NCBI RefSeq assembly: GCF_000981585.1
Contig: NZ_LN831776.1
Location: forward strand, 15,001-79,000
Length of the DNA: 64,000 bases
Reading direction: 5' to 3'
Origin: Paenibacillus riograndensis SBR5
GTDB taxonomy: Bacteria; Bacillota; Bacilli; Paenibacillales; Paenibacillaceae
This document shows, piece by piece, positions 47,484-56,864 of this stretch. Under the pieces are notes generated by a model. That model was not told where the DNA came from and ran no database searches. It saw only the letters and a list, made by a program, of their open reading frames with translations. The stretch's first letter is position 1; every line of letters begins with the position of its first letter. The position numbers were made by a program, and so were the translations under genes.

Positions 47484-47610
47484 AAATATTAAATAATCTA
47501 ATGGCTAAGCAATCGCAGCGCCGGGTGGCTGCTGCATACCCGCGAGACTCCGGGAAATTTGATTAGAATGGGACGGCCAAGGCCGTAAGACATAAGGGGG
47601 AGAACAGACC
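47484..47610 (+). other. GC-rich leader of nadA with competing hairpins
   Basis: GCAGC (47515-47519) can pair with GCTGC (47528-47532). CGGGT (47522-47526) can pair with ACCCG (47538-47542), excluding the first pairing. A short palindromic ACGGCC/GGCCGT lies at 47573-47586. No riboswitch class was recognised and there is no terminator T run. Confidence 0.4.
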
Positions 47611-48549
47611 GTGGAAGCTCTGGCGCTTGAGCGCAAGCAGGAACAGAATCGTGAACTTCGTGTGCGCCTCGAACAGCTAAAAAAAGAACGGAATGCAATC
47701 ATTTTGGCTCATTATTATCAGCGTGATGAAATCCAGGAAGTGGCAGATTTTCGGGGGGACTCTTTTTTGCTCGCTCAAAAGGCTGCGGAGACAGATGCCG
47801 ATGTCATCGTATTCTGCGGTGTTCACTTCATGGGGGAAAGCGCCAAAATTCTGGCACCTAACAAAACCGTGCTTATTCCGGATGAACGTGCCGGCTGTCC
47901 GATGGCAGACATGGTGAACGTGGATGGACTGCGTAAGCTGAAGGCACAGCACCCCAATGCCAAAGTGGTCACCTACATTAACTCTTCAGCCGAAATCAAA
48001 GCGGAAACGGATATCTGCTGTACATCTGCCAATGCGGTCAGGGTAATTGAGTCTCTGGATGCTGAAGAGATTATCTGGGTACCCGATAAGAACCTGGGCC
48101 AATACGTGCAGGATCAGACCGGGAAGAAGCTGATTATTTGGGAAGGCTATTGCAATACTCATGATATGCTTACGGTCAAAGATGTGGTTGAAATGAGAGC
48201 GAAATATCCGGAGGCTGAATTTGTCGTGCATCCGGAATGCCGTCCTGAGGTAGTTGCCATGGGCGATTATGTAGGCAGCACTACATCCATTATTGATTAT
48301 TGCAAGAAATCTGACCGCAAGCAGTTTATTGTCGGAACAGAAGACGGTACCGGCTATCAGCTCCGCAAGGACAGTCCGGATAAGGAATTTCATTTCGCCA
48401 CCAAATTTCTCGTTTGTCCGAATATGAAAGTTAATAATCTAAAAAAACTGGTCAAATGCCTGGAGACGATGAAGCCGCAGATTTATGTACCGCCCGCAGT
48501 CGCCGACAAAGCCAGAACATCCCTAGAGCGCATGCTACAAGTCCGGTAG
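47611..48549 (+). CDS. nadA: Quinolinate synthase A
   Basis: The 312-residue Fe-S enzyme condenses iminoaspartate with dihydroxyacetone phosphate to quinolinate in NAD synthesis. Family motifs include HYYQRDEIQEVADFRGDSF, CGVHFMGESAKIL, DERAGCPMADM, YINSSAEIKAETDICCTSANA, GYCNTHD, HPECRPEVV and CPNMKVNNL, which include cluster ligands. The start is GTG at 47611 with AAGGGGGAG upstream. nadA leads an operon in the order nadA-nadB-nadC; in B. subtilis these genes lie elsewhere. Confidence 0.95.
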   Translation: MEALALERKQEQNRELRVRLEQLKKERNAIILAHYYQRDEIQEVADFRGDSFLLAQKAAETDADVIVFCGVHFMGESAKILAPNKTVLIPDERAGCPMADMVNVDGLRKLKAQHPNAKVVTYINSSAEIKAETDICCTSANAVRVIESLDAEEIIWVPDKNLGQYVQDQTGKKLIIWEGYCNTHDMLTVKDVVEMRAKYPEAEFVVHPECRPEVVAMGDYVGSTTSIIDYCKKSDRKQFIVGTEDGTGYQLRKDSPDKEFHFATKFLVCPNMKVNNLKKLVKCLETMKPQIYVPPAVADKARTSLERMLQVR

Positions 48550-48588
48550 CATGCGCTACTCTTTCGTTGAAACAGGTGAAAAGCGGTC

Positions 48589-50205
48589 ATGATTCCACAA
48601 TATTTGGTTGATTTCGACCTTAGCGGGCTTCCAACGGTGCAAACGGATTGTATCGTCATCGGCTCAGGCATCGCCGGTTTGTTCACAGCCATCAAAGCCA
48701 GTGAAGACCGGAAAGTCATTATGATAACCAAAAAAACGCTTATGGAGAGCAATACCCGCTATGCCCAGGGCGGCATTGCCGCAGTGTTTGCTGAAGATGA
48801 TTCTCCGGCGTATCATCGCCAGGATACCCTGATGGCCGGAGCGGGTCTCAATTCTTCGGCGGCTGTAGACGTGCTTGTGAATGAAGGGCCTGAAGGGGTG
48901 CGTGAGTTAATCCGGTTAGGCACACTTTTTGATAAGGAAAACGGCGTGATCGCGCTCACCCAGGAGGGTGCGCACAGTCACCGCCGTATCCTGCATGCTA
49001 ATGGAGATGCTACCGGATACGAGATTGTACGCGCTCTGGCAGAGCAGGTAGCGGAGCATAAGAACATCGAGGTATGGGATGAGCATTTTGTGATTGACCT
49101 CATTACCGACGGTGGTGAATGCGTAGGTGCCTTGGTGCAGCGACCGGGCGGCGGCCGGTTGTTCCTTCAGGCGGACGCAACCATCCTATGCTCCGGAGGA
49201 GCCGGGCAATTGTACCGCTATACCACAAATCCCGAGGTGGCAACCGGAGACGGCGTAGCGATTGCCTACCGGGCCGGAGCGCATATTCGGGACATGGAGT
49301 TCATTCAATTTCACCCGACTGCACTCAGTTATCCGGGAGCGCCGCGCTTCCTCATCTCCGAGGCTGTACGCGGTGAGGGGGCTGTCCTGCGCAACATCAA
49401 TGGCGAACGTTTCATGGAGCGTTATCATGAGCTGCTGGAACTGGCCCCGCGTGATATCGTTGCCCGGGCCATTGTCAGCGAAATGGAACAGACGAAATCG
49501 ACTTTTGTATATCTGGATATTACACACGAATCGGCAGAAATGGTCAGACACCGCTTCCCGACAATCTATCAGACCTGCATGAGCTATGGACTGGATATTA
49601 CAAGTGATTGGATTCCGGTGGCTCCGGCTGCGCATTATATGATGGGGGGCATCAAAACCGATCTTAACGGAGAGAGCAATATCGCCCGCCTCTTTGCCTG
49701 CGGGGAAGTATCTTCTACCGGGGTGCAGGGAGCCAACCGGCTGGCCAGTAACTCACTGTCAGAAGCGGTTGTCTTCGGACGGCGGATTGTTGAGCGTATC
49801 CGCCAGCTGCCGCCGCTTGACCGCAGTGTTGTAGCAGCAGGCTGCGACGAAGGGCGGGTGGAATCCCCGACCCAGGCTATTGTCGAGCGCCGCCTGAAGC
49901 TGCAGAAAGTAATGGTGCGGTACGCGGGGCTGCGCCGGAATGAAGAGATGCTGTCCAAGGGATTGGATGAATTGAAGCGTCAGCTGCCTATTTTTCATTC
50001 GGCTCTGACCAAACGCGAGGAATACGAGTTCGCCAATATGCTGACCTGCTGTCTGCTGATTACCGAAGCGGCTTTGGCGCGTCATGAGAGCCGCGGTGCG
50101 CATTACCGTGAGGACTACCCGCAGCGTAATGATGCAGAGTGGCAGAAGCATCTGCTCCTGATCCGCGAACTGGGAATAGTGGAGGAATTAAGTGATGATG
50201 TTTAA
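48589..50205 (+). CDS. nadB: L-aspartate oxidase
   Basis: The 538-residue flavoprotein oxidises L-aspartate to iminoaspartate, the substrate of NadA. The FAD-binding motif CIVIGSGIAGLFTAIKA is near residue 20. The catalytic region NTRYAQGGIAAVF, the HSHRRILHANGDATG segment and EVSSTGVQGANRLASNSL complete the succinate dehydrogenase/aspartate oxidase signature. It overlaps nadC by 11 bases. Confidence 0.95.
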   Translation: MIPQYLVDFDLSGLPTVQTDCIVIGSGIAGLFTAIKASEDRKVIMITKKTLMESNTRYAQGGIAAVFAEDDSPAYHRQDTLMAGAGLNSSAAVDVLVNEGPEGVRELIRLGTLFDKENGVIALTQEGAHSHRRILHANGDATGYEIVRALAEQVAEHKNIEVWDEHFVIDLITDGGECVGALVQRPGGGRLFLQADATILCSGGAGQLYRYTTNPEVATGDGVAIAYRAGAHIRDMEFIQFHPTALSYPGAPRFLISEAVRGEGAVLRNINGERFMERYHELLELAPRDIVARAIVSEMEQTKSTFVYLDITHESAEMVRHRFPTIYQTCMSYGLDITSDWIPVAPAAHYMMGGIKTDLNGESNIARLFACGEVSSTGVQGANRLASNSLSEAVVFGRRIVERIRQLPPLDRSVVAAGCDEGRVESPTQAIVERRLKLQKVMVRYAGLRRNEEMLSKGLDELKRQLPIFHSALTKREEYEFANMLTCCLLITEAALARHESRGAHYREDYPQRNDAEWQKHLLLIRELGIVEELSDDV

Positions 50206-51070
50206 CGGCTACAATGAAGAACTGGTACAAACGATTAAGGGCTGGCTGCATGAAGATGTAGGCTCAGGTGATATTACAACCCGCACAACAATTCCTGCCG
50301 GGCACGAGTCCAAAGGGATTATCCATGCCAAAGAGGATGGGATCATCTGCGGCATTCCTGTGGCAGAGCTGGTATTTGAAGTGGTTGACCCCTCTCTGGT
50401 GTTCACTGCCTTGGTGCAGGAAGGCCAGGCTGTCACCAAAGGCACAATTATCGCTGAGGTGGAAGGCAGCACGCATGCGATTCTAACCGGAGAACGTTTG
50501 GCTCTGAATTTAATGCAGCGTCTGTCTGGAGTTGCTTCGCGTACCCATTCCTTTGTGCAGAAGCTTGAAGGATTGCCTTCCCGGCTGGTGGATACCCGTA
50601 AAACGACTCCGGGTCACCGGATGCTGGAGAAATATGCGGTGCGTGTTGGCGGCGGTGCCAATCACAGATTCGGCCTCTACGATGCCGTGATGATTAAGGA
50701 CAACCATATCAAGGGAGCCGGAGGGATTCGTCAGGCAGTCGGGCGGGCCCGGGCCAATATTCCGCACACGATGACCATTGAAGTGGAGACGGAGAGCCTG
50801 GAGCAGGTAGAGGAGGCACTCGCGGCAGGAGCCGATATTATTATGCTGGACAATATGTCTCCTGAACTGATGACAGAAGCCGTGAGACGCATCAAAACCA
50901 AAGCGCCGCATGTCAAAACGGAAGCCTCCGGCAATGTATCGCTGGAAACCGTGCGCCGTATCGCAGAGACCGGGGTTGATGTGATCTCTGTCGGCAGGTT
51001 GACCTACTCCTTCTCCAGTCTGGATATCAGCCTGGATCTGAATGCGAAGAAGGAGGAGCCCTTCTCATGA
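50195..51070 (+). CDS. nadC: Nicotinate-nucleotide pyrophosphorylase (carboxylating)
   Basis: The 291-residue enzyme turns quinolinate and PRPP into nicotinate mononucleotide. Motifs: HEDVGSGDITTR, RLALNLMQRLSGVAS, DTRKTTPGHRMLEKYAV, GGGANHRFGLYDAVMIKDNH and the TEASGNV phosphate-binding segment. GGAGGAA (50181-50187) suits the ATG at 50195; GTG 50192 and ATG 50198 are close alternatives. It overlaps coaX (ATGA), tying NAD and CoA synthesis into one transcript. Confidence 0.95.
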   Translation: MMFNGYNEELVQTIKGWLHEDVGSGDITTRTTIPAGHESKGIIHAKEDGIICGIPVAELVFEVVDPSLVFTALVQEGQAVTKGTIIAEVEGSTHAILTGERLALNLMQRLSGVASRTHSFVQKLEGLPSRLVDTRKTTPGHRMLEKYAVRVGGGANHRFGLYDAVMIKDNHIKGAGGIRQAVGRARANIPHTMTIEVETESLEQVEEALAAGADIIMLDNMSPELMTEAVRRIKTKAPHVKTEASGNVSLETVRRIAETGVDVISVGRLTYSFSSLDISLDLNAKKEEPFS

Positions 51071-51834
51071 TGCTTGCTGTAGATATAGGCAATACTAATA
51101 TCGTCCTTGGGGTATACCGGGGACGTGAGCTGCTTCACCATTTCCGCCTCAGCACGGCCCGCCAATCCACTGCAGATGAATATGGGGTGTTGATTCATAA
51201 TCTGTTCCATATGTCCAACATTTCGTTCAGAGATGTGGAAGGAGTCATTATCTCCTCGGTTGTTCCGCCGCTTGTGCAGGTCATTGTGGAAATGTGCGTG
51301 AAATATATCGGCAAGGAGCCGCTGCTCGTAGGCCCGGGGATTAAGACCGGGCTTAATCTGCGGTATGAGAATCCCCGCGAAGTGGGCGCTGACCGGATTG
51401 TGAATGCGGTTGCTGCGATTGAACAATATCAATGCCCGCTGGTTGTCGTTGATTTCGGAACGGCGACTACATTTGATTGCATTGACGCCGGTGCGAACTA
51501 TCTTGGCGGAGCGATTGTGCCTGGACTGGGCATTTCTACAGAAGCCTTGTATCAGCGGGCCTCCAAGCTGCCGCGGATCGAACTGGAGAAGCCAAAGAAG
51601 GTAATCGGACGCAATACGGTCCATGCCATGCAGGCAGGGATTATTTTTGGCTATGCGGGACAGGTTGAAGGGATTGTAAGACGCATTAAGGCGGAGATGA
51701 ACGCCCCTGTGCTGAAGGTGATTGCTACCGGGGGGCTGGCAACACTCATTGCCGGTGAAACGGAATGTATTGATGAGGTTAATCCGATGTTGACGCTGGA
51801 AGGCCTGCGTATTATTTACGACCGCAACAAATAA
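51067..51834 (+). CDS. coaX: Type III pantothenate kinase
   Basis: The 255-residue ASKHA-fold kinase performs the first step of CoA synthesis. The phosphate-binding DIGNTNIVLGVY is at the N-terminus, with the later GADRIVNAVAA and VDFGTATTFDCI motifs typical of CoaX. This type needs a monovalent cation and is not feedback-inhibited by CoA (family knowledge). The start overlaps the nadC stop. Confidence 0.96.
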   Translation: MMLAVDIGNTNIVLGVYRGRELLHHFRLSTARQSTADEYGVLIHNLFHMSNISFRDVEGVIISSVVPPLVQVIVEMCVKYIGKEPLLVGPGIKTGLNLRYENPREVGADRIVNAVAAIEQYQCPLVVVDFGTATTFDCIDAGANYLGGAIVPGLGISTEALYQRASKLPRIELEKPKKVIGRNTVHAMQAGIIFGYAGQVEGIVRRIKAEMNAPVLKVIATGGLATLIAGETECIDEVNPMLTLEGLRIIYDRNK

Positions 51835-51880
51835 AAATATAGAAGCCTTAAAGGCAGGCGACAGGAGGAGTACGCACCCA

Positions 51881-52765
51881 ATGGATAACAAGAAGGACCG
51901 GCTGGTCCGGGGAACCGCGATGAACGGCAAAGTAAGAGCATTTGCAGTCCGTACCACGGCGCTGGTCGACGAATTACGGCGCAGGCATGATACGTACCCA
52001 ACAGCTACGGCTGCACTGGGACGAACCGTTACCGCTGCTGCGATGATGGGTGCAATGCTCAAGGGTGAGGAAAAGCTGGCCATAATGGTCAAAGGAAACG
52101 GGCCGCTCGGACAAATTACAGCGGAATCAAATGCCCTCGGAGAAGTGCGCGGGTATGTACAGAATCCTCATGTTCATCTCCCCAGCAATAGTCTTGGCAA
52201 GCTGGATGTCGCCGGGGCTGTGGGAACGGAAGGGTTCATCGATATCAGCAAGGATTTAGGCTTAAAGGAGCCTTACCGCGGCAGTGTGCCAATTGTTTCG
52301 GGAGAGCTTGGCGAAGATTTTACGTATTACTTTGCTGTATCTGAGCAGACTCCGGCCGCTGTAGGGCTTGGAGTATTGGTTGAAACGGATAACTCTGTGA
52401 AGGTGGCTGGAGGGTTCATTGTACAGCTTCTTCCGGGTCTTAGCGATGATGAAATTACGGAGATCGAACGGGCAGTAGGCGCAATGCCTTCTGTTACGGC
52501 TGTGCTGGACCAGGGACTTGAACCGGAAGAGATGCTCCGCTGGCTGCTTCCCGATGTGGTCATCATGGATGGACTGGATATCAGCTTTGTCTGCCAGTGC
52601 TCCCGTGAAAGAGTAGAGCAGACACTGGTCAGTCTGGGCCAGCATGAGCTGGAGCGGTTGATTGAAGAAGATGATCAGGTTGAAGTGGTATGCCATTTTT
52701 GCAACGAGGCTTATGTATTTAATAAAGATGAATTGCAGGTTATCCTGGATCAAGCGAAATCGTAG
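51881..52765 (+). CDS. hslO: Redox-regulated chaperone Hsp33
   Basis: The 294-residue chaperone is activated by oxidation. The C-terminal zinc switch has Cys238 and Cys240 (CQC) and Cys271 and Cys274 (CHFC), the expected CxC...CxxC pattern. The N-terminal core starts with the LVRGTAMNGKVRAFAV segment. ACAGGAGG lies upstream. It sits between coaX and a foldase gene, as in B. subtilis. Confidence 0.96.
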   Translation: MDNKKDRLVRGTAMNGKVRAFAVRTTALVDELRRRHDTYPTATAALGRTVTAAAMMGAMLKGEEKLAIMVKGNGPLGQITAESNALGEVRGYVQNPHVHLPSNSLGKLDVAGAVGTEGFIDISKDLGLKEPYRGSVPIVSGELGEDFTYYFAVSEQTPAAVGLGVLVETDNSVKVAGGFIVQLLPGLSDDEITEIERAVGAMPSVTAVLDQGLEPEEMLRWLLPDVVIMDGLDISFVCQCSRERVEQTLVSLGQHELERLIEEDDQVEVVCHFCNEAYVFNKDELQVILDQAKS

Positions 52766-52774
52766 GGCCATGAG

Positions 52775-53719
52775 ATGATGACAAGACAGGAGCGCCTGCT
52801 GCGCAATGCCGTTATTCTTTTGGCGATCGCAACATTAATGCTCGGGGGTCTATTGTTCTGGAGTCTGCGGGCCATGGCTATTCTCAAGGGAGAAGCCGCA
52901 GAGGGGGAGTCCTCGGACATTGCCAGGGCGGGGGATCAGCCGGTAACAGATCAGCAATGGATAAGTGAACTCAAAAAAAAGCATGGCGATGAAGTACTGC
53001 TTACGCTGCTTAACCATATTGTGGTCAGCAAAGAGGCCAAGGCACTAGGGATTACCGTGACCGATAAGGAGATTGAGAAGGAACTGCAGAGCAGTATAGC
53101 CGGCTATGGCTCTGAACAGCAGTATTACGAACAGATGGAGTCCGAGCTGGGGCTTTCGCGCGAGGAAGTGCGTGAGGAGGCGGCCTACCGTCTCACCCTT
53201 CAAGCGATAGCTACAGCAGGGATTACCATTAGTGAGAGCGAAATCGATGATTATTTAGCGCAAAATGCCGGGCGGTTCACTCCCAAGAAGGAAATGCAGC
53301 TCTCCATGATTAAGGTACACACCTACGAAGAAGCAGAGAAGGTAATGGACCGCCTGGAGCAGGGTGAGGATTTTGCGGCGCTGGCCACAGAGCTGTCTAT
53401 CGACGAGGAGAGCCGCCTGCATGGAGGCAGTATTGGTATAGTGGAAGAGGATGACCCGTTCTGGCCGGAGGATCTCCTGCAGACTGCTGCAGGCCTGGAG
53501 GCGGGTGATATTGCAGGTCCGCTGCAGGCCCGGGATGCTTATGCGGTGATCCGGCTGGAGAAAGCCATAGTGCCCCGGAAGCAGAATCAGGCAGAAATCA
53601 GGCAGCAGGTGCGGGAAGAGCTTGCATTGGAGAAAGCCCCGCCGCTTCAGCAGGTGGAAAATGAATTGCGCGCTAAATATGATACGGCGATATATATTGA
53701 CAACAGCCTGCAAGATTGA
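52775..53719 (+). CDS. yacD: Membrane-anchored SurA/PrsA-like foldase (YacD-like)
   Basis: The 314-residue protein has an N-terminal membrane anchor (about 12-32) without a lipobox, a SurA-like helical part, and a parvulin-type domain (about 165-265; MQLSMIKVHTYEEAEKVMDRLEQGEDFAAL). It is predicted to help fold exported proteins. It follows hslO by ten bases and its ribosome binding site is weak, so translation may depend on hslO. It is distinct from the lipoprotein foldase at 29913. Confidence 0.85.
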   Translation: MMTRQERLLRNAVILLAIATLMLGGLLFWSLRAMAILKGEAAEGESSDIARAGDQPVTDQQWISELKKKHGDEVLLTLLNHIVVSKEAKALGITVTDKEIEKELQSSIAGYGSEQQYYEQMESELGLSREEVREEAAYRLTLQAIATAGITISESEIDDYLAQNAGRFTPKKEMQLSMIKVHTYEEAEKVMDRLEQGEDFAALATELSIDEESRLHGGSIGIVEEDDPFWPEDLLQTAAGLEAGDIAGPLQARDAYAVIRLEKAIVPRKQNQAEIRQQVREELALEKAPPLQQVENELRAKYDTAIYIDNSLQD

Positions 53720-53767
53720 TAATATGGTCTTAAATGTAAAACCTACTGAATTAGTCGGAAATAAGTA

Positions 53768-53853
53768 ACGGCGGATGGTCCAATTCCGCTGTCCAGCGCT
53801 ATAACTTGGTGCTGCGGTGTTGAATGTCCTGGTGCAGACCTAGCCGTTTTTTT
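53768..53853 (+). terminator. Complex structured terminator upstream of cysK
   Basis: ACGGC (53768-53772) pairs with GCCGT (53843-53847) and is followed by seven T residues. The closed 70-base interior folds further: CCGC/GCGG (53786-53789 and 53814-53817), CAGCGC/GTGCTG (53794-53799 and 53809-53814) and short outer helices. It either ends the yacD transcript or acts as an attenuator for cysK. No T-box or SAM-box motif is present. Confidence 0.6.
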
Positions 53854-53935
53854 CATACACCCGGAGATCTATGCTGGAGACTATTGTCACAAGTTACGCA
53901 CCCATTCATTTATCATTCCAAGGAGGTTTTCACTC

Positions 53936-54874
53936 ATGGCTAAAGTCGTCAACAGTGTAACAGATTTGATTGGAGGCACGCCGCTCGTTCGTCTCAACCG
54001 GGTGGTTCCTGAAGGTTCTGCGGAAATCTACCTGAAGCTGGAATATCAAAACCCGGGCTCCAGCGTGAAGGACCGCATCGCGATCAGCATCGTGGAAGAG
54101 GCTGAGAAGGAAGGGCTGCTGAAGCCGGGCGGCACGATTGTCGAAGCTACCAGCGGGAACACCGGTATCGGGCTGGCACTTGTTGCTGCGGCCAAAGGCT
54201 ATAAAGCGGTTATTGTTATGCCTGAAACGATGAGCCTTGAACGCCGCAATCTGCTGCGCGCTTACGGTGCGGAGCTGGTGCTTACTCCGGGATCGGAAGG
54301 TATGAACGGTGCGGTTAAGAAGGCTGAGCAAATCTTGAGCGAGAACCCTGATTATTTCCTGGCTGAGCAATTCAAGAATAAGGCCAACGTTAAGATCCAC
54401 CGTGAAACCACCGGTCCGGAAATCGTTGAAGCCATCGAGTCCATTGGCGGACCACTGGATGCCTTTATCGCCGGAGTAGGGACTGGCGGAACCATCACAG
54501 GCGCCGGTGAGGTTTTGAAGAGTAAATATCCTAATGTGAAGATCTATGCGGTAGAGCCTGCAGCATCGCCAATTCTGGCCGGCGGCAAGCCTGGTCCTCA
54601 CAAGATTCAAGGGATCGGGGCAAACTTCATTCCGGATATTCTGAATCAGAATGTCTATGATGAGATTATTCACGTAGAGAACGACGAAGCGTTCGAAACC
54701 GCACGCCGCGTAGCGAAGGAAGAGGGCGTTCTGTCCGGTATTTCTTCCGGTGCCGCCGTATTCGCAGCCCTCAAAGTGGCCAAAGAGCTGGGAGCGGGCA
54801 AAAAAGTCGTAGTAATTATCCCAAGTAACGGTGAACGTTACCTGAGCACTCCACTTTACAATTTTGAAGTGTAA
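53936..54874 (+). CDS. cysK: Cysteine synthase A (O-acetylserine sulfhydrylase)
   Basis: The 312-residue PLP enzyme makes cysteine from O-acetylserine and sulfide. The PLP lysine is Lys45 in NPGSSVKDR, with [10 protein letters not shown] and the [10 protein letters not shown] phosphate loop. In B. subtilis CysK also binds CymR to form the cysteine repressor. AAGGAGG lies upstream. The leader contains a terminator-like fold and ACCTACTGAATTAGTCGG (read across about 53741-53758), which may be a regulator site. Confidence 0.96.
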   Translation: MAKVVNSVTDLIGGTPLVRLNRVVPEGSAEIYLKLEYQNPGSSVKDRIAISIVEEAEKEGLLKPGGTIVEATSGNTGIGLALVAAAKGYKAVIVMPETMSLERRNLLRAYGAELVLTPGSEGMNGAVKKAEQILSENPDYFLAEQFKNKANVKIHRETTGPEIVEAIESIGGPLDAFIAGVGTGGTITGAGEVLKSKYPNVKIYAVEPAASPILAGGKPGPHKIQGIGANFIPDILNQNVYDEIIHVENDEAFETARRVAKEEGVLSGISSGAAVFAALKVAKELGAGKKVVVIIPSNGERYLSTPLYNFEV

Positions 54875-54894
54875 TTGCTGATACGCATATTCAT

Positions 54895-54941
54895 AGAGCC
54901 TTCCTATCCGCTGTCACAGGGATGGTGAAGGCTCTTTTTTC
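54895..54941 (+). terminator. Terminator after cysK
   Basis: AGAGCCTTC and GAAGGCTCT pair, with an inner TATCC/GGGAT-like helix, followed by six T residues. Confidence 0.9.
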
Positions 54942-54963
54942 GGAAAAACGATCATTCAGGCTT

Positions 54964-54991
54964 TTCAAAGCGGTCCAAAGTACAGTATACT
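54964..54991 (+). promoter_or_regulatory. Candidate promoter of the folate operon
   Basis: TTCAAA (54964-54969), 16 bases and TATACT (54986-54991) lie upstream of the tandem repeats. Shifting the -35 to TTTTCA gives an 18-base spacer. If correct, the repeats are transcribed in the pabB leader. Confidence 0.45.
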
Positions 54992-55041
54992 GACAGGCAA
55001 TAAACCACAGGATAAGTACATGGGTTTTACACATGCAAAGG

Positions 55042-55240
55042 CAAAACAAAGCGAATGCTTAGAAGCAAGTTTTGCGAAGTGAATTTCAAGAAGCGTACGC
55101 TATACAAAACAAAGCGGATGCTTCTGGAGCAAGTTTTGCGAAGTGAATTTCAAGAAGCGTACGCTATACAAAACAAAGCGGATGCTTCCGAAGCAAGTTT
55201 TGTACGAAGTGAATTCTAAGAAGTTTATGCTATACAAAAC
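55042..55240 (+). repeat. 63-66 bp tandem repeat, three copies, in the pabB leader
   Basis: Units start CAAAACAAAGCG at 55042, 55105 and 55169, and a partial fourth starts CAAAAC at 55235. They share CAAGTTTTG, CGAAGTGAATT and, in the first two copies, AAGAAGCGTACGCTATA. AGCGTACGCT is a perfect palindrome. CAAAAC and GTTTTG of one unit can pair. The third copy has diverged. No spacers are present, so it is not a CRISPR. Confidence 0.9.
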
Positions 55241-55256
55241 TTTTAGGGGGATGGCT

Positions 55257-56864
55257 TTGGAGATCATAACAGCGTGGCAGGACTGGGAGCAATGGGCGCA
55301 GGAAAAATGGAGCCTACTCCCCCTTATTATACGAACACCGCAGGACAAGGGGGGACTGCCCGCCTCCTGGATGAAGGCCTGGGAGCTGGCCTCTCCCTAT
55401 TCAGTGGTGCTGGAGAGCGGCAAGGGCGGCCGGTACACATACCTTGGCTTGCATCCTGTTTCTGTACTGCAAGGCAAAGCGGGGACAGCAGAAATATATA
55501 GTTTCCCGTCAGACGCTGCAGGGACAGTTGAGCCATTATTAGAAACCTCACGGACAGGTCATCCTTTGGAGATGTTGGAGCTTTGGATGAAGGATTTCAC
55601 TTCTCCGCGGGTTCAAGTCACGGAGCTGCCTCCGTTTATCGGCGGGTGTATTGGATTCCTTAGCTATGATGTGGTCCGTTCTCTGGAGAAGCTGCCCGTT
55701 TGGGCCAAGGATGACCCGGGGTTTCCCGATTACCTCTTTATGAGGCTGGAAGAGCTGTGGACCTATGACCATCAGGAGGACATGCTGTACTGCACAGTCC
55801 ATGTGCCTGTGCCTGCTGCTGCGCAGTCATCCGGTCCCGCCGAACTGAAAGACCTGTACCAGAAGGCATCCCGGCGGGCTGAGCGGATGCTGGAGCAGTG
55901 GAGGCAGATCTCTGCTGCACCTGGGAATTCAGGGGACGATGCGGGGGCTGCTGCAATAGAAGCCCATGCCGGTGTCTCCGGCGAATGGCCGGGCATGACT
56001 ACCGCCTTCCCGCCTGAGCAATTTCAGCAGGCGGTCCGCGAGGTCCAGGAATACATCCGCCAAGGAGATGTATTCCAGGTGAACCTGTCGCTGCGCCAGG
56101 AGGCCCAGCTGAATTCCTCGCCGGAGGATGTGTATGAATGGCTGCGCAAGCTCAACCCGTCCCCGTACATGGGGCTGCTGCGCTCGCCCCGCTTCGCCCT
56201 CGCTAGCGCTTCGCCCGAGCTGCTCGTCAGGCTGCACGGGGACAAGGTCAGCGCCCGCCCCATTGCCGGCACCCGGCGCCGGGGGCTGACTCCCGCGGAG
56301 GACGCCGCCATGGAGGCGGAGCTGCGCGGGAGCGAGAAGGAGATCGCCGAGCATATTATGCTTGTCGATCTGGAGCGCAACGACATCGGCCGTGTCGCTG
56401 CATATGGGACGGTCAGCGTGCCGGAGCTGCTGACCGTGGAGCGATACTCGCATGTCATGCATCTCGTATCGCAGGTGGAGGGCACCGTCGCGCCCGGCAA
56501 GGGCGCTTACGATGTTATGGCCGCCTTGTTCCCCGGCGGCACCATCACCGGTGCGCCCAAGGTGCGCACCATGGAGATCATCGAGGAGCTGGAGCCCGTA
56601 CGGCGCGGTCCATATACGGGTTCGATGGGCTGGATTGACTATAACGGCAATATGGAATTAAATATTATTATACGAACACTGGCGGTGAAGGACGGGATAG
56701 GCTATATCCAGACAGGTGCGGGCATTGTAATTGATTCTGACCCGTACCGGGAATACAGGGAATGCCACAATAAAGCCAAAGCCGTAGTGAAGGCGGTTCT
56801 CTGCAGCGAATACCAGCAGGGATCACGTGCTGCCGGCGGCGCCGAAGGAGGAGCAACAGTATGA
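55257..56864 (+). CDS. pabB: Aminodeoxychorismate synthase component I
   Basis: The 535-residue chorismate-binding enzyme forms 4-amino-4-deoxychorismate with PabA. The chorismate-binding half shows [58 protein letters not shown] and [17 protein letters not shown] (55245-55250) abuts an ATG at 55251 but is correctly spaced for the in-frame TTG at 55257. The open frame extends upstream into the tandem repeats (from 55143), but that part is not believed coding. Bases 56170-56600 are much more GC-rich than the flanks. Confidence 0.92.
   Translation: MEIITAWQDWEQWAQEKWSLLPLIIRTPQDKGGLPASWMKAWELASPYSVVLESGKGGRYTYLGLHPVSVLQGKAGTAEIYSFPSDAAGTVEPLLETSRTGHPLEMLELWMKDFTSPRVQVTELPPFIGGCIGFLSYDVVRSLEKLPVWAKDDPGFPDYLFMRLEELWTYDHQEDMLYCTVHVPVPAAAQSSGPAELKDLYQKASRRAERMLEQWRQISAAPGNSGDDAGAAAIEAHAGVSGEWPGMTTAFPPEQFQQAVREVQEYIRQGDVFQVNLSLRQEAQLNSSPEDVYEWLRKLNPSPYMGLLRSPRFALASASPELLVRLHGDKVSARPIAGTRRRGLTPAEDAAMEAELRGSEKEIAEHIMLVDLERNDIGRVAAYGTVSVPELLTVERYSHVMHLVSQVEGTVAPGKGAYDVMAALFPGGTITGAPKVRTMEIIEELEPVRRGPYTGSMGWIDYNGNMELNIIIRTLAVKDGIGYIQTGAGIVIDSDPYREYRECHNKAKAVVKAVLCSEYQQGSRAAGGAEGGATV

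Noticed and set aside
53720..53935. T-box or SAM riboswitch upstream of cysK
   Set aside because: No AGGGTGGNACCGCG T-box sequence or SAM-box core was found in the leader.
55042..55240. CRISPR-like array before pabB
   Set aside because: Repeats are contiguous with no unique spacers and no cas genes are nearby; it is a tandem repeat.
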